Below are positions 33,408-42,271 of a stretch of DNA of 64,000 bases, in pieces. Made by a program: the position numbers and the translations under genes. Position 1 is the first letter of the stretch, and every line of letters starts with the position of its first letter. The stretch is taken from the NCBI RefSeq assembly GCF_036345995.1, contig NZ_CP107796.1:4402001-4466000 (forward strand), in the 5' to 3' direction. The notes under the pieces are model-generated. The model did not search any database. It was not told where the DNA came from and worked only from the letters and a program-made list of their open reading frames with translations. Source of the DNA: Streptomyces sp. NBC_00557. GTDB lineage: Bacteria > Actinomycetota > Actinomycetes > Streptomycetales > Streptomycetaceae.

Positions 33408-34814
33408 ATGAGCAGCTCGGCAAGCGGCGCCGTCAACGGCGGGATCTCCTTCTGGTACGCGGACGACGGCCTTCCGGCGGTGCGGGAGCCGCTGCCCGGG
33501 GACGCGACCGCCGACGTCGTGATCGTCGGCGGCGGCTACACCGGTCTGTGGACGGCGTACTACCTGAAGAAGGCCGCCCCCTTCCTGCGCATCACCGTCC
33601 TGGAGCAGAAGTTCTGCGGCTACGGCGCCTCCGGCCGCAACGGCGGCTGGCTCTACAACGGCATCGCGGGCCGCGACCGCTATGCCCGGCTGCACGGCCG
33701 CGAGGCGGCCGTACGGCTGCAGAAGGCGATGAACGACACCGTCGCCGAGGTCGTCGCGGTCACCGAGGCCGAGGGCATCGACGCCGGCGTGCACCGGGGC
33801 GGCGTGCTCGAAGTGGCCACCACTCCGGCCCAGTTGGCCCGGCTGAAGGCCTTCCACGAGCACGAGCTGTCGTACGGCGAGAAGGACCGGGAGCTGTACG
33901 GGGCGCGGGAGACCGCCGAGCGGATCCGGGTCGCGGACGCGGTCGGCTCCACCTGGACCCCGCACGGTGCCCGCCTGCACCCCGCCAAGCTGGTCAAGGG
34001 CCTGGCGGCGGCCGTGGAGGCCCTCGGCGTCACCATCCACGAAGCGACTCCGGTGACCGAGATCCGCCCCAAGCACGCCGTCACCCCGTACGGCACCGTC
34101 CGCGCCCCCTACGTCCTGCGCTGCACGGAGGGCTTCACCGCTTCCCTGAAGGGGCAGCGGCGGACCTGGCTGCCCATGAACTCCTCCATGATCGCCACCG
34201 AGCCGCTGACCGAGGAGCAGTGGGCGTCCATCGGCTGGGAGGGCCGCGAGACCCTCGGTGACATGGCCCACGCCTACATGTACGCCCAGCGCACCGCCGA
34301 CGGCCGGATCGCGCTCGGCGGCCGGGGTGTGCCGTACCGCTTCGGGTCCCGCACCGACAACGACGGCCGCACGCAGCCGGCGACGATCGAGGCCCTGCAC
34401 GAGATCCTGACCCGCTTCTTCCCCTCGCTGGCCGGTGTGCGGGTGGCGCACGCCTGGTCGGGAGTGCTGGGCGTGCCGCGCGACTGGTGTGCCACGGTGA
34501 CCCTCGACCGCTCCACCGGGCTCGGCTGGGCCGGCGGCTATGTCGGTTCGGGTGTCGCCACCGCCAACCTGGCCGCCCGCACCCTGCGCGACCTGGTCCA
34601 GCGGGACTCCGGCCAGGGCGGCCGGACCGAGCTGACCGACCTGCCCTGGGTGAACCACAAGGTCCGCAAGTGGGAGCCGGAGCCCTTCCGCTGGCTGGGC
34701 GTGCACGGCATGTACGCCACCTATCGCGCGGCCGACCAGCGGGAACGGCTGCGGCCGGGCACGGAGTCGTCGCGGCTGGCGCGGGCGGCGGACCGGGTGG
34801 CGGGACGGCACTGA
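33408..34814 (+). CDS. FAD-dependent oxidoreductase (DAO / PuuB-like)
   Basis: A 468-residue D-amino-acid-oxidase-superfamily flavoenzyme. The N-terminal Rossmann motif VVIVGGGYTGLWTAYYLKK (about 37-55) is followed by the acidic ribose ligand in ITVLEQKFCGYGASGRNGGWL. Substrate-domain segments (GVHRGGVLEVATTPAQ) and a C-terminal FAD motif with GLGWAGGYVGSGVATANL follow. The ISFWYAD / CGYGASGRNGG layout resembles gamma-glutamylputrescine oxidases and related amine oxidases. The amine substrate is unproven. A GNAT gene 33 bp downstream may be in the same operon. Confidence 0.9.
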   Translation: MSSSASGAVNGGISFWYADDGLPAVREPLPGDATADVVIVGGGYTGLWTAYYLKKAAPFLRITVLEQKFCGYGASGRNGGWLYNGIAGRDRYARLHGREAAVRLQKAMNDTVAEVVAVTEAEGIDAGVHRGGVLEVATTPAQLARLKAFHEHELSYGEKDRELYGARETAERIRVADAVGSTWTPHGARLHPAKLVKGLAAAVEALGVTIHEATPVTEIRPKHAVTPYGTVRAPYVLRCTEGFTASLKGQRRTWLPMNSSMIATEPLTEEQWASIGWEGRETLGDMAHAYMYAQRTADGRIALGGRGVPYRFGSRTDNDGRTQPATIEALHEILTRFFPSLAGVRVAHAWSGVLGVPRDWCATVTLDRSTGLGWAGGYVGSGVATANLAARTLRDLVQRDSGQGGRTELTDLPWVNHKVRKWEPEPFRWLGVHGMYATYRAADQRERLRPGTESSRLARAADRVAGRH

Positions 34815-34846
34815 CGGGCCGCGCCGGGCCGGGTTAGCCTCCCGGC

Positions 34847-35326
34847 ATGATCCGTGCCGCGACTGCAGACGACATCCCCGCCATCCACGCCATGATCCGT
34901 GAGCTGGCCGCGTACGAGAAGGCCCCGGAGAAGGCGAGGGCGAGCGAGGAGCAGCTCGCCGAGGCGCTGTTCGGCGAGCGGCCGGCGGCGTTCGCGCACG
35001 TGGCGGTGGACGACGCGAGCGGTGAGCCGGTCGGGTTCGCGCTGTGGTTCCTGAACTTCTCGACCTGGCGCGGGGTGCACGGTATTTACCTGGAGGATCT
35101 GTACGTCCGCCCGGCCGCGCGCGGCGGCGGGCACGGGCGGGCGCTGCTGACCGAGCTGGCGCGGATCTGCGTGGAGCGCGGGTACGGCCGGCTGGAGTGG
35201 TCGGTGCTGGACTGGAACCGGCCCGCGATCGGCTTCTACGAGGCGCTGGGCGCCCGTCCGCAGGACGAGTGGACGGTGTACCGGCTGACGGACGGGGCGC
35301 TCGCGGCGCTGGGCTCAGCCCACTGA
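34847..35326 (+). CDS. GNAT N-acetyltransferase (diamine acetyltransferase-like)
   Basis: A 159-residue GNAT. The N-terminus IRAATADDIPAIHAMIRELAAYEKAPE and the acetyl-CoA motif LEDLYVRPAARGGGHGRALL (R/Q-x-x-G-x-G/A) are visible. The C-terminal LEWSVLDWNRPAIGFYEALGA with its Tyr is also present. This combination (LEDLYVxPxxRGxG...LDWNxPAIxFYE) is typical of spermidine/thialysine acetyltransferases. It lies just after the FAD oxidase, which hints at polyamine metabolism. Its 3' end overlaps the convergent MFS gene by 12 bp. Confidence 0.9.
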   Translation: MIRAATADDIPAIHAMIRELAAYEKAPEKARASEEQLAEALFGERPAAFAHVAVDDASGEPVGFALWFLNFSTWRGVHGIYLEDLYVRPAARGGGHGRALLTELARICVERGYGRLEWSVLDWNRPAIGFYEALGARPQDEWTVYRLTDGALAALGSAH

Positions 35327-36955
35327 CTCCACGACCGGCGGTTTCGCGGCCGTTCCGTGCTTCGGCGCCCTGGCCGTCACCATGACGGCGGCGACCAGGC
35401 CGGCCAGCAGCATGACGGCGGCCGCCCAGCCGATGGCGACCGTGTAGCCGTGCACGACGCCCGCCGGGATCACCGTGGCCTTCTGGGCGGGGCTGCGCAG
35501 ATGGGCGGTGATGTAGGCGGTGCTGCTGGTGGTGGCGATGGTGTTGAGCAGCGCCGTGCCGATGGAACCGCCCACCTGCTGCGAGGTGTTGACGGTCGCG
35601 GAGGTCACGCCGGAGTCGCGCGGGGCGACGCCCGCGGTGGCGGTGGCGAACACGGGCATGAAGGTCAGGCCCATGCCGAGCCCCATCAGGAGCAGGGCGG
35701 GCAGGATCTCGGTGGGGTAGGAGGAGTGGACCGTCATGCGGGTGAGGAGCAGCATGCCGCCGGCGGCGAGGGCCATGCCGGGGGCCATGAGCGTGCGCGG
35801 GGCCACGTGGTGCAGCAGCCGGGCGGAGATCTGGGTGGAGCCGGTGATGATCGCGGCGGTCAGCGGCAGATAGGCGAGACCGGTTTTGACCGGGGAGTAG
35901 CCGAGGATGACCTGCAGGTAGTAGGTCATGAACAGGAACAGGCCGAACATGCCGATCGTCGCGAGCATCATCGTCAGGAAGCAGCCGGCGCGGTTGCGGT
36001 CCTCGAGGATGTGCAGCGGCAGCAGGGGGCTCGGGGCGCGGTTCTGCCACCACACGAACGCGGCGAGCAGGGCGACGCCGGCGGCGAAGAGGGCGAGCAC
36101 CAGGGGGTCGCTCCAGCCGCGCGGCTGGGCCTCGCTGAAGCCGTAGACGAGGGAGACCAGGCCGCCGCAGCCGAGTGCGGCGCCGGGGACGTCGAGGCGG
36201 GCCTCGCGGTGGCCCGGGCGGTCGTGGAGCAGGGCGAAGGCGCCGACGACGGCGAGGACGGCGATGGGCACGTTGACGTAGAGGCACCAGCGCCAGTTCA
36301 GGTACTCGGTGAGCAGTCCGCCGACGATGAAGCCGATCGCCGAGCCGCTGCCGGCGAGGGCGCCGTAGATGCCGAAGGCCTTGCCGCGTTCGCGCGGGTC
36401 GGTGAAGGTCGTGGTCAGCAGGGAGAGCGCGGACGGCGCGAGGACGGCGGCGAAGACGCCCTGGAGGGCGCGGGCGCCGAAGAGCATGCCGGAGCTGGTG
36501 GCGGCGCCGCCGAGGGCGGAGGCGACGGCGAAGCCGACGAGCCCGAAGACGAAGGTGCGTTTGCGACCGACGAGGTCGGCGATGCGGCCGCCGAGCAGCA
36601 GCAGGCCGCCGAAGGCGAGGGTGTAGGCGGTGATCACCCACTGCCGGTTGCCGTCGGACATGTGCAGGGCGTGCTGGGCGGAGGGGAGCGCGATGTTCAC
36701 GATGGTCGCGTCGAGGACGACCATCAGCTGGGCGAGCGCGATGACGACCAGGGCCCACCAGCGGTGCGGATCCGTTCCCTCGGGGGTGTGTCCGGCGTCG
36801 TGTGCGGGGGCGCCGGCGTCGCCCGTTCGGCCGGTACTCATCTGGCCAGAAGACCACGAATCGGGGCGTAGTGCACCCCCGTCGGCGGTTTTGTCGTGCT
36901 GATCAGGTCCAGTGTTATCTGTCGGATATTGGCCGGTTATCGGCCTGTTCGTCAT
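35315..36955 (-). CDS. MFS drug transporter (DHA2, 14-TM family)
   Basis: A 546-residue exporter with 14 predicted membrane helices. A hydrophilic N-terminal extension covers about residues 1-65. DHA2 signatures are VVLDATIVNIALPSAQHAL (motif D1-like in helix 1), LGGRIADLVGRKRTFVFGL (motif A) and GSGSAIGFIVGGLLTEYLNWRWCLYVNVPI (motif C region). ATG 36955 overlaps the upstream reductase stop in ATGA, so the two are coupled; ATG 36841 would drop the extension. Because the reductase has a SoxR box, this exporter is probably induced by redox-active compounds. Confidence 0.92.
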   Translation of the reverse strand: MTNRPITGQYPTDNTGPDQHDKTADGGALRPDSWSSGQMSTGRTGDAGAPAHDAGHTPEGTDPHRWWALVVIALAQLMVVLDATIVNIALPSAQHALHMSDGNRQWVITAYTLAFGGLLLLGGRIADLVGRKRTFVFGLVGFAVASALGGAATSSGMLFGARALQGVFAAVLAPSALSLLTTTFTDPRERGKAFGIYGALAGSGSAIGFIVGGLLTEYLNWRWCLYVNVPIAVLAVVGAFALLHDRPGHREARLDVPGAALGCGGLVSLVYGFSEAQPRGWSDPLVLALFAAGVALLAAFVWWQNRAPSPLLPLHILEDRNRAGCFLTMMLATIGMFGLFLFMTYYLQVILGYSPVKTGLAYLPLTAAIITGSTQISARLLHHVAPRTLMAPGMALAAGGMLLLTRMTVHSSYPTEILPALLLMGLGMGLTFMPVFATATAGVAPRDSGVTSATVNTSQQVGGSIGTALLNTIATTSSTAYITAHLRSPAQKATVIPAGVVHGYTVAIGWAAAVMLLAGLVAAVMVTARAPKHGTAAKPPVVESVG

Positions 36956-37923
36956 GGTTCCAGTACCACCTTTCCGATCGTGCCGCGGTTCTCGAGCGCG
37001 CGGTGCGCGGCGGCCGCCTCCGCGAGCGGGAAGCGGGTGACGGCCGGACGCAGCCGGCCGTGGGCGGCCTCGGCGAGCGCGCGCAGTTCGAGTGCGCGCA
37101 GGCCGCCGGCCCTGCGGAGCATCTCCGGGCCGAGGACGGACTCCGACAGGCCCTCGACGGCGTACCCCCGGCCCTCACTGATCCCTTCGGCGGACCAGCC
37201 GAAGACCAGGTGCCGCCCGCCGGGTCCGAGCAGGGCGACGGCCTGCCGGGCCGCCTCGCCGCCGACGCCGTCGTAGACGAGCGTGGCCGGCCTGCCCCCG
37301 AGGTGGGCGCGGACCTTCGCGGGCCAGGAGCCGTCGGTGTAGTCGACGGCGAGGTCGGCGCCGTTCGCCCGGACGCGGGCGGTCTTGGCGGGGCCGCCCG
37401 CGAGCCCGATCACGGTGGCGCCGGCGTTCCGGGCGTACTGGACGAGCAGGGTGCCGATGCCTCCGGCGGCGGCCGGCACGACCACCACGTCGTCCGGTCC
37501 CGGCTCGGCGAACCCCACGATCCCGAGCGCCGTGCGGCCCGTGCCGATCATGGCGACGGCCGCGGCGAAGTCCAGGTTCGCCGGGATCTCGTGGACCCGG
37601 TCGACGGAGGCGACGGCCCGTTCGGCGTACCCTCCGGGCGCGAAGCCGAGGTGGGCGACGACCCGCTTGCCGAACCACAGCTCGTCGGCGCCGTCACCGA
37701 GCGCGTCCACCACTCCGGCGACCTCCCGGCCGGGCACGGTCGGCAGGGCGGGCAACTCGGGCAGCGGGCCCCGGTGGCCGGCGCGCAGCGCGGCGTCGAG
37801 CAGGTGCACCCCGGCCGCGGCGACCGCGATCCGCACCTGGCCCGGGCCGGGGACCGGGTCCTCGACCTGCTCGTACGTCAGGTTCTCGGCGGGCCCGAAG
37901 GCGTACAGACGGACGGCGTGCAT
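36952..37923 (-). CDS. zinc-less quinone oxidoreductase (MDR family), SoxR-box controlled
   Basis: A 323-residue medium-chain dehydrogenase/reductase, NADPH:quinone reductase type. The GroES-like N-terminus (MHAVRLYAFGPAENLTYEQVEDPVPGPGQVRI) and cofactor motif VVPAAAGGIGTLLVQYARNAGATVIG are present; the zinc ligands of alcohol dehydrogenases are absent. AGGGGGTTCGCC precedes ATG 37923. A near-perfect SoxR operator lies 45-66 bp upstream. From memory the S. coelicolor SoxR regulon includes an oxidoreductase in this genomic position (SCO4266); I infer orthology. First gene of a two-gene operon with the MFS exporter. Confidence 0.92.
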   Translation of the reverse strand: MHAVRLYAFGPAENLTYEQVEDPVPGPGQVRIAVAAAGVHLLDAALRAGHRGPLPELPALPTVPGREVAGVVDALGDGADELWFGKRVVAHLGFAPGGYAERAVASVDRVHEIPANLDFAAAVAMIGTGRTALGIVGFAEPGPDDVVVVPAAAGGIGTLLVQYARNAGATVIGLAGGPAKTARVRANGADLAVDYTDGSWPAKVRAHLGGRPATLVYDGVGGEAARQAVALLGPGGRHLVFGWSAEGISEGRGYAVEGLSESVLGPEMLRRAGGLRALELRALAEAAHGRLRPAVTRFPLAEAAAAHRALENRGTIGKVVLEP

Positions 37924-37967
37924 GGCGAACCCCCTGGCGGACGACCGGCTCATCGCGCCCACCCTCC

Positions 37968-37989
37968 GACCTCAAGTCCGCTTGAGGTC
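37968..37989. promoter_or_regulatory. SoxR box
   Basis: Perfect 9-bp inverted repeat GACCTCAAG / CTTGAGGTC with spacer TCCG. The core CCTCAAGT-CC-GCTTGAGG matches the SoxR box CCTCAAGTTAACTTGAGG at nearly all palindromic positions. Located just upstream of the quinone reductase-MFS operon. Confidence 0.85.
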
Positions 37990-38144
37990 AAGCACGGACC
38001 GGTACTGCGGTGCATGGGACGGACTCTCCCCCTCGGGTCGTCACCTCGTTCCACGCATACGACGGTTCGCCCGGCCGGAATGTGACATCACCCGGGCCTG
38101 CCCAGGCCAGGGGCATTGTCAGTGGCGGGGTGCAGCATGAGGGC

Positions 38145-38834
38145 ATGGCGAGGAGAGCGACGGACGGCCGTGCGGCGGGCCGGGCAGGGGTGAAGGGCGC
38201 GCGCCGGCCGGAGCTGCGGCTGCCGCCGCTGGAGCCCTGGTCCGGCGGCGGACTGGCGCCGGACGGGGACTATGACGGGCTGGAGTTCCAGGGCGCCGAC
38301 CTGACGGGGCAGGACGGCGGGGGCGCCCGCTTCATGGACTGCGCGCTGACCGGCTGCCTGGTGGACGGTACGGCGCTGGGCCGGGCCAGAGTGCTCGACT
38401 CGGTGCTCAGCGGGCTGCGCGGGGTGGGCACGCATCTCGCCGAGTCCACCCTCCGGGACGTCGAGCTGATCGACGCCCGGCTGGGCGGCGCCCAGTTGCA
38501 CGGCGCGGTCCTGGAGCGGGTCGTGGTCCGCGGCGGCAAGATCGACTATCCCAATCTGCGCGAGGCCCGCCTGAAGGACGTCGTCTTCGAGTCGTGCGTG
38601 CTGGTGGAGCCGGACTTCGCGGGCGCCACCCTGGAGCGGGTGGAGTTCGTCGACTGCGCGCTGAGAGAGGCCGACTTCGGCAGCGCGACGCTGAAGGACG
38701 TGGACCTGCGCGGGGCCGCGCCGCTGGAGATCGTCCGGGGCCTGGACCGGCTGTCGGGGTCGGTGATCAGCACCGCGCAACTGCTGGACCTGGCACCGGT
38801 GCTGGCGGCGGAGATGGGGATCCGGGTGGAGTAG
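38145..38834 (+). CDS. pentapeptide-repeat protein
   Basis: A 229-residue protein. After a basic N-terminus (residues 1-35) it is made of A(D/N)LxX-type pentapeptides: LEFQGADLTG, ARFMDCALTG, LVDGTALGRA, STLRDVELIDARLGGAQLHGAVLERV, ATLERVEFVDCALREADFGSATLKDVDLRGA. This predicts a right-handed quadrilateral beta-helix. Some family members mimic DNA and protect gyrase from quinolones; no specific function can be called here. ATG 38145 lies after GAGGGC; a longer frame to 38010 lacks coding character. Confidence 0.9.
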   Translation: MARRATDGRAAGRAGVKGARRPELRLPPLEPWSGGGLAPDGDYDGLEFQGADLTGQDGGGARFMDCALTGCLVDGTALGRARVLDSVLSGLRGVGTHLAESTLRDVELIDARLGGAQLHGAVLERVVVRGGKIDYPNLREARLKDVVFESCVLVEPDFAGATLERVEFVDCALREADFGSATLKDVDLRGAAPLEIVRGLDRLSGSVISTAQLLDLAPVLAAEMGIRVE

Positions 38835-38840
38835 GAGGGC

Positions 38841-39341
38841 TCAGGGAATCCTGGGGAAGCGGGCCTGGAGGGTCCAGATCGCCGGGTTCTCCGCGAGGTC
38901 CTCGTGGAGGTCGGTCAGGTCGGCGATCAGGTCGTGCAGGAAGTCGCGGGCCTCGCGGCGCAGTTCGGCGTGGGAGAAGCTCAGCGGGGACTCCTCGGCC
39001 GGCACCCAGTCGGCGCTGATGTCCACCCAGCCGAAGCGGCGCTCGAACAGCATCCGGTCGGTGGACTCGGTGAAGTCCAGCTCCGCCCGCTGCGGCCGGG
39101 CGGCGCGGGAACCCATCGGATCCCGGTCCAGCCGCTCCACGATGTCGCACAGCGCCCACGCGAAGTCCAGCACCGGCACCCATCCCCAGGCCGTGGACAG
39201 CTCCCGGTCCGCCTCGGTGTCCGCGAGGTACACGTCACCGCAGAACAGGTCGTGCCGCAGCGCGTGGACGTCCGCGCGGCGGTAGTCGGTCTGCGGGGGG
39301 TCCGGGAACCGGTTGGAGAGGGCGTAGCCGATGTCGAGCAC
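38841..39341 (-). CDS. conserved hypothetical protein
   Basis: About 166 residues, acidic, with many Trp/Phe/Asp (DYRRADVHALRHDLFCGDVYLADTEADRELSTAWGWVPVLDFAWALCDIVERLDRDP; ERRFGWVDISADW). No signal peptide, and no catalytic motif that I recognise. GTG 39341 gives VLDIGYALSNRFPDPPQTDY, the likely conserved N-terminus; ATG 39434 is the longer option but overlaps the start of the divergent peptidase gene. It may be an immunity- or antitoxin-like soluble protein, but that is a guess. Confidence 0.7.
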   Translation of the reverse strand: MLDIGYALSNRFPDPPQTDYRRADVHALRHDLFCGDVYLADTEADRELSTAWGWVPVLDFAWALCDIVERLDRDPMGSRAARPQRAELDFTESTDRMLFERRFGWVDISADWVPAEESPLSFSHAELRREARDFLHDLIADLTDLHEDLAENPAIWTLQARFPRIP

Positions 39342-39432
39342 GGAAGAGATGGTGTCACGCCCAAGGGGCGGCCCCGGACCCGAGGACCAGACCCGGTGAT
39401 CACCCGGAACCACGGCACTTAAGATCACTGAC

Positions 39433-40818
39433 ATGTCCAGATCCGTACGCCTTGTCCCGGCCGTCGCGGCGCTCCTCGCCCTCACCGCCGCCGCGTGCGA
39501 CGGCGGTGTCCGCGGCACCCCCGGCGGATCCGGCGTACACGACCCGTACTTCCCGAAGGCCGGCAACGGCGGCTACGACGTCGGGCACTACGACCTCGCT
39601 CTCGACTACGCCCCCGTCACCCGCCGGCTCACCGGCACGGCCGTCATCACCGCCCGCGCCACCCAGGACCTGTCCGCCTTCGACCTGGACCTCGCCGGGC
39701 TGCACGTCGACTCGGTCACCGTGGAAGGCCGGAAGGCCCGCTTCAACCGGGCCGGCCAGGAACTCACCGTCCGCCCGCACGACGACCTCCGCAAGGGCGA
39801 GACCTTCCGCACCACCGTGCGCTACTCGGGCGTCCCGCACACCCTCACCGACCCCGACGGCTCGCAGGAGGGCTGGCTGCCCACCGCCGACGGCGCCCTC
39901 GGCCTCGGCGAACCCGTCGGCTCCATGGCCTGGTTCCCGAGCGACGACCACCCCGGGGACAAGGCGTCCTACGACATCACGGTGACCGTCCCCGAAGGCC
40001 TGCAGGCCGTGTCCAACGGCGAGTTGGCGGACCAGTCCACCCGGGACGGCCGTACGGCGTTCCACTGGCACGTCGCCCAGCCCATGGCGACCTACCTCGC
40101 CACCGTCGCCGTCGGCCGCTTCCGCCTCACCCGCGGCACCGGCCCGCACGGGCTGCCGATCCTCACCGCCGTCGACCCCACCCAGGCGAAGGCGAGCGAG
40201 AAGGTGCTCGCGCAGCTCCCCGAGGTCGTCAAGTGGGAGGAGACCAACTTCGGCCCGTACCCCTTCTCCTCCACCGGCGCGATCGTCGACCGACCCGACG
40301 ACTCCGGCTACGCCCTGGAGACCCAGAACCGGCCCGTCTTCCCCGGCGCCCCGGACACCGGCACCCTCGTGCACGAACTCGCCCACCAGTGGTACGGCGA
40401 CTCGGTCACCCCGAAGTCCTGGCAGGACATGTGGCTCAACGAGGGCTTCGCCACCTACGCGGAGTGGCTGTGGTGGGAGGACCACGGCGGCGAGAGCTGC
40501 CAGCAGACCTTCATGGACTACTACAACGGGAAGGACAAGGCCATCTGGGCCTTCCCGCCCGCGAAGCCGTCGAGCGCCGCGCACATCTCCGACGGCCCCG
40601 TCTACCAGCGCGGCGCGATGGTCCTGCAGAAGATCCGGCAGAAGGTCGGCGACGACACCTTCTACGACATCATCCAGGGCTGGGCCGCCGCCCACCGCCA
40701 CGGCAGCGCGAGCACCGCGGACTTCACGGCGTACGTGCAGAAGAAGGCCCCGCACCAGGACTTCACCGAGATCTGGAAGGACTGGCTGTACGGAGACGGC
40801 AGGCCGGCCCGTCCGTGA
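39433..40818 (+). CDS. M1 family metallopeptidase, lipoprotein
   Basis: A 461-residue extracellular aminopeptidase-type enzyme. Lipobox LTAAAC places the lipidated Cys at residue 22. The N-terminal beta-saddle domain is YDVGHYDLALDYAPVTRRLTGTAVITA. The catalytic gluzincin motif HELAHQWYGDSVTPKSWQD has the two His and the Glu, with the distal zinc Glu in WLNEGFATYAEW. The GxMEN exopeptidase motif appears altered (SGYALETQNRP), as in shorter actinobacterial M1 enzymes. It lacks the large C-terminal helical domain of classical M1 enzymes (about 850 residues). Peptide scavenging at the cell surface is likely. Confidence 0.93.
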   Translation: MSRSVRLVPAVAALLALTAAACDGGVRGTPGGSGVHDPYFPKAGNGGYDVGHYDLALDYAPVTRRLTGTAVITARATQDLSAFDLDLAGLHVDSVTVEGRKARFNRAGQELTVRPHDDLRKGETFRTTVRYSGVPHTLTDPDGSQEGWLPTADGALGLGEPVGSMAWFPSDDHPGDKASYDITVTVPEGLQAVSNGELADQSTRDGRTAFHWHVAQPMATYLATVAVGRFRLTRGTGPHGLPILTAVDPTQAKASEKVLAQLPEVVKWEETNFGPYPFSSTGAIVDRPDDSGYALETQNRPVFPGAPDTGTLVHELAHQWYGDSVTPKSWQDMWLNEGFATYAEWLWWEDHGGESCQQTFMDYYNGKDKAIWAFPPAKPSSAAHISDGPVYQRGAMVLQKIRQKVGDDTFYDIIQGWAAAHRHGSASTADFTAYVQKKAPHQDFTEIWKDWLYGDGRPARP

Positions 40819-40833
40819 CCGGAGCGGTGTCTT

Positions 40834-41307
40834 CTAGGCGCCGCGCTCCAGGGCGTCCCGCATCGCGGCGCGGGCCGCCCGGACGGCCTGCGCGTGCCGG
40901 AGCCGGTGCTCCTGGAACCGCGGTGTGTCCGGCGCCGGATCGCCCGCCGCGAACACCTCCAGCAGCTCGCGCAGGGTGGTGTACACGTCCTCCATGACGG
41001 CCGTCGTCTCCTGCGGGGCGCACAGCAGCACGGTCTCGCGGACCTCGTCGCAGCCGGAGGCGCGGAAGGCGTCCCGTACGGCGGCGTCCGGGCGGCCGGC
41101 GTGGCCGTCCCGGTGGGCCAGGGCGGCCGTGTGCCTGTCCTCGTACGCCAGCCGGTACCGGGTCAGGCAGGTGACGTAGAGGTCCCGCCGCTCGCGCCGG
41201 TCCCGCTCGCCGGTCTCGCGCCGCCACCGCACCCGGTCGGCGAGCAGCGTCGCGCCGACACCGACGACGGCGCCGAGGCCCGTGCCGGCCAGTGTCGTCC
41301 AGTCCAC
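40834..41307 (-). CDS. hypothetical protein with N-terminal membrane helix
   Basis: 157 residues from GTG 41307 (VDWTTLAGTGLGAVVGVGATLLADRVRWRRE). One hydrophobic helix at about residues 5-23 is followed by a charged, helical, probably coiled-coil cytosolic domain (GERDRRERRDLYVTCLTRYRLAYEDRHTAALAHRDG; VRETVLLCAPQETTAVMEDVYTTLRELLEVF). This pattern is common in short actinobacterial single-pass proteins. It starts 7 bp after the stop of the GNAT-NUDIX gene, so they form one operon. Function unknown. Confidence 0.8.
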   Translation of the reverse strand: MDWTTLAGTGLGAVVGVGATLLADRVRWRRETGERDRRERRDLYVTCLTRYRLAYEDRHTAALAHRDGHAGRPDAAVRDAFRASGCDEVRETVLLCAPQETTAVMEDVYTTLRELLEVFAAGDPAPDTPRFQEHRLRHAQAVRAARAAMRDALERGA

Positions 41308-41314
41308 CGCCCGC

Positions 41315-42271
41315 TCAGCCCTGCCACGCGTCCAGCAGCCCGGCGAGACCCGGCGGCCACACCGGTTCGGGCTGCTCGGCCAGTTCGCGCCGGGTCCACC
41401 AGCGCCAGGTGAGGATGCCGTCGGCGGTGTGCGCGGCGGCGAGGTGGGGGCCGGCCGGGTCCCGGCGCGGACCGCGGGCGACGTAGACGTGCTCGTGCTG
41501 GCGGACGCGCGTGCCCGAGTGGGTGAAGTCGTGTTCCCACGTGCACAGCAGCGGGCCCGGCTCCAGGTCCGTCCAGCCGGTCTCCTCGGCCAGCTCCCGC
41601 AGGGCGGCCTCGCGCGGGGACTCGCCGGGCTCCAGGCCACCGCCGGGCAGCGCCCAGTGGACGCCGACCTCCACGTTGTCGTACCGGAGCAGAAGCACCG
41701 TGCCGTCCGGGGCCACCACGGCGGTCCGGGCGGCCTGCCTCGGCGTGCGCTGCGGGTCGCCCAGCACCTTGCGCAGCACGGCGCAGGGGCGGCCGAGGGC
41801 GCGGTCGGGGCGGTGGCCGACGACCTCGTAACCGAGGGCGGTCCAGAAGGCGAGGGCCTTGGGGTTGTTCTCGAGCACGGCGAGCCGTACCGCGCTGCGC
41901 CGGCCCTGGGCGCGGAAGCGGTCCTCGACGAGCCCGGCGATGGCCCGGCCGTGGCCCTTGCCGTGCTCGGCCGCGTCCACCATCAGCAGCCCGATCCACG
42001 GATCCGGGTCGGCGGGGTCGGGGTGGTGGGCGAGCGTGCAGGCGAGGCCGACGAGGCGTCCGTCCTCCGTGCGGGCGAGCAGCACCTCGGCGCCCGGCAC
42101 GGCCAGGTCCCCGGCCAGCGCGGTCGCGACCTGCTCGGGGCGAATGTCGTCCGGGTCGGGAAAGTCGCCGCTGAGCCGGTGGAACTCGCGGTTGGACGCG
42201 TAGAGCGCGGTCAGCTCGGCCAGCAGCGCGGGCGGCAACTCCCGGTCGGCGGGAAGGGGTTCCAGGATCAC
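41315..42271 (-). CDS. bifunctional GNAT N-acetyltransferase / NUDIX hydrolase fusion
   Basis: 318 residues with two domains. Residues 1-165 are a GNAT domain (LVGLACTLAHHPDPADPDPWIGLLMVDAAEHGKGHGRAIAG, acetyl-CoA loop; AVLENNPKALAFWTALGYEVVG). Residues 175-318 are a NUDIX domain with box GGGLEPGESPREAALRELAEETGW, which fits the G-x5-E-x7-R-E-x2-E-E-x-G pattern. The NUDIX box is intact, so pyrophosphohydrolase activity is plausible. The pairing suggests acylation and detoxification of a nucleotide-linked compound, but substrates are unknown. It leads an operon with the 157-residue membrane protein. Confidence 0.92.
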   Translation of the reverse strand: MILEPLPADRELPPALLAELTALYASNREFHRLSGDFPDPDDIRPEQVATALAGDLAVPGAEVLLARTEDGRLVGLACTLAHHPDPADPDPWIGLLMVDAAEHGKGHGRAIAGLVEDRFRAQGRRSAVRLAVLENNPKALAFWTALGYEVVGHRPDRALGRPCAVLRKVLGDPQRTPRQAARTAVVAPDGTVLLLRYDNVEVGVHWALPGGGLEPGESPREAALRELAEETGWTDLEPGPLLCTWEHDFTHSGTRVRQHEHVYVARGPRRDPAGPHLAAAHTADGILTWRWWTRRELAEQPEPVWPPGLAGLLDAWQG

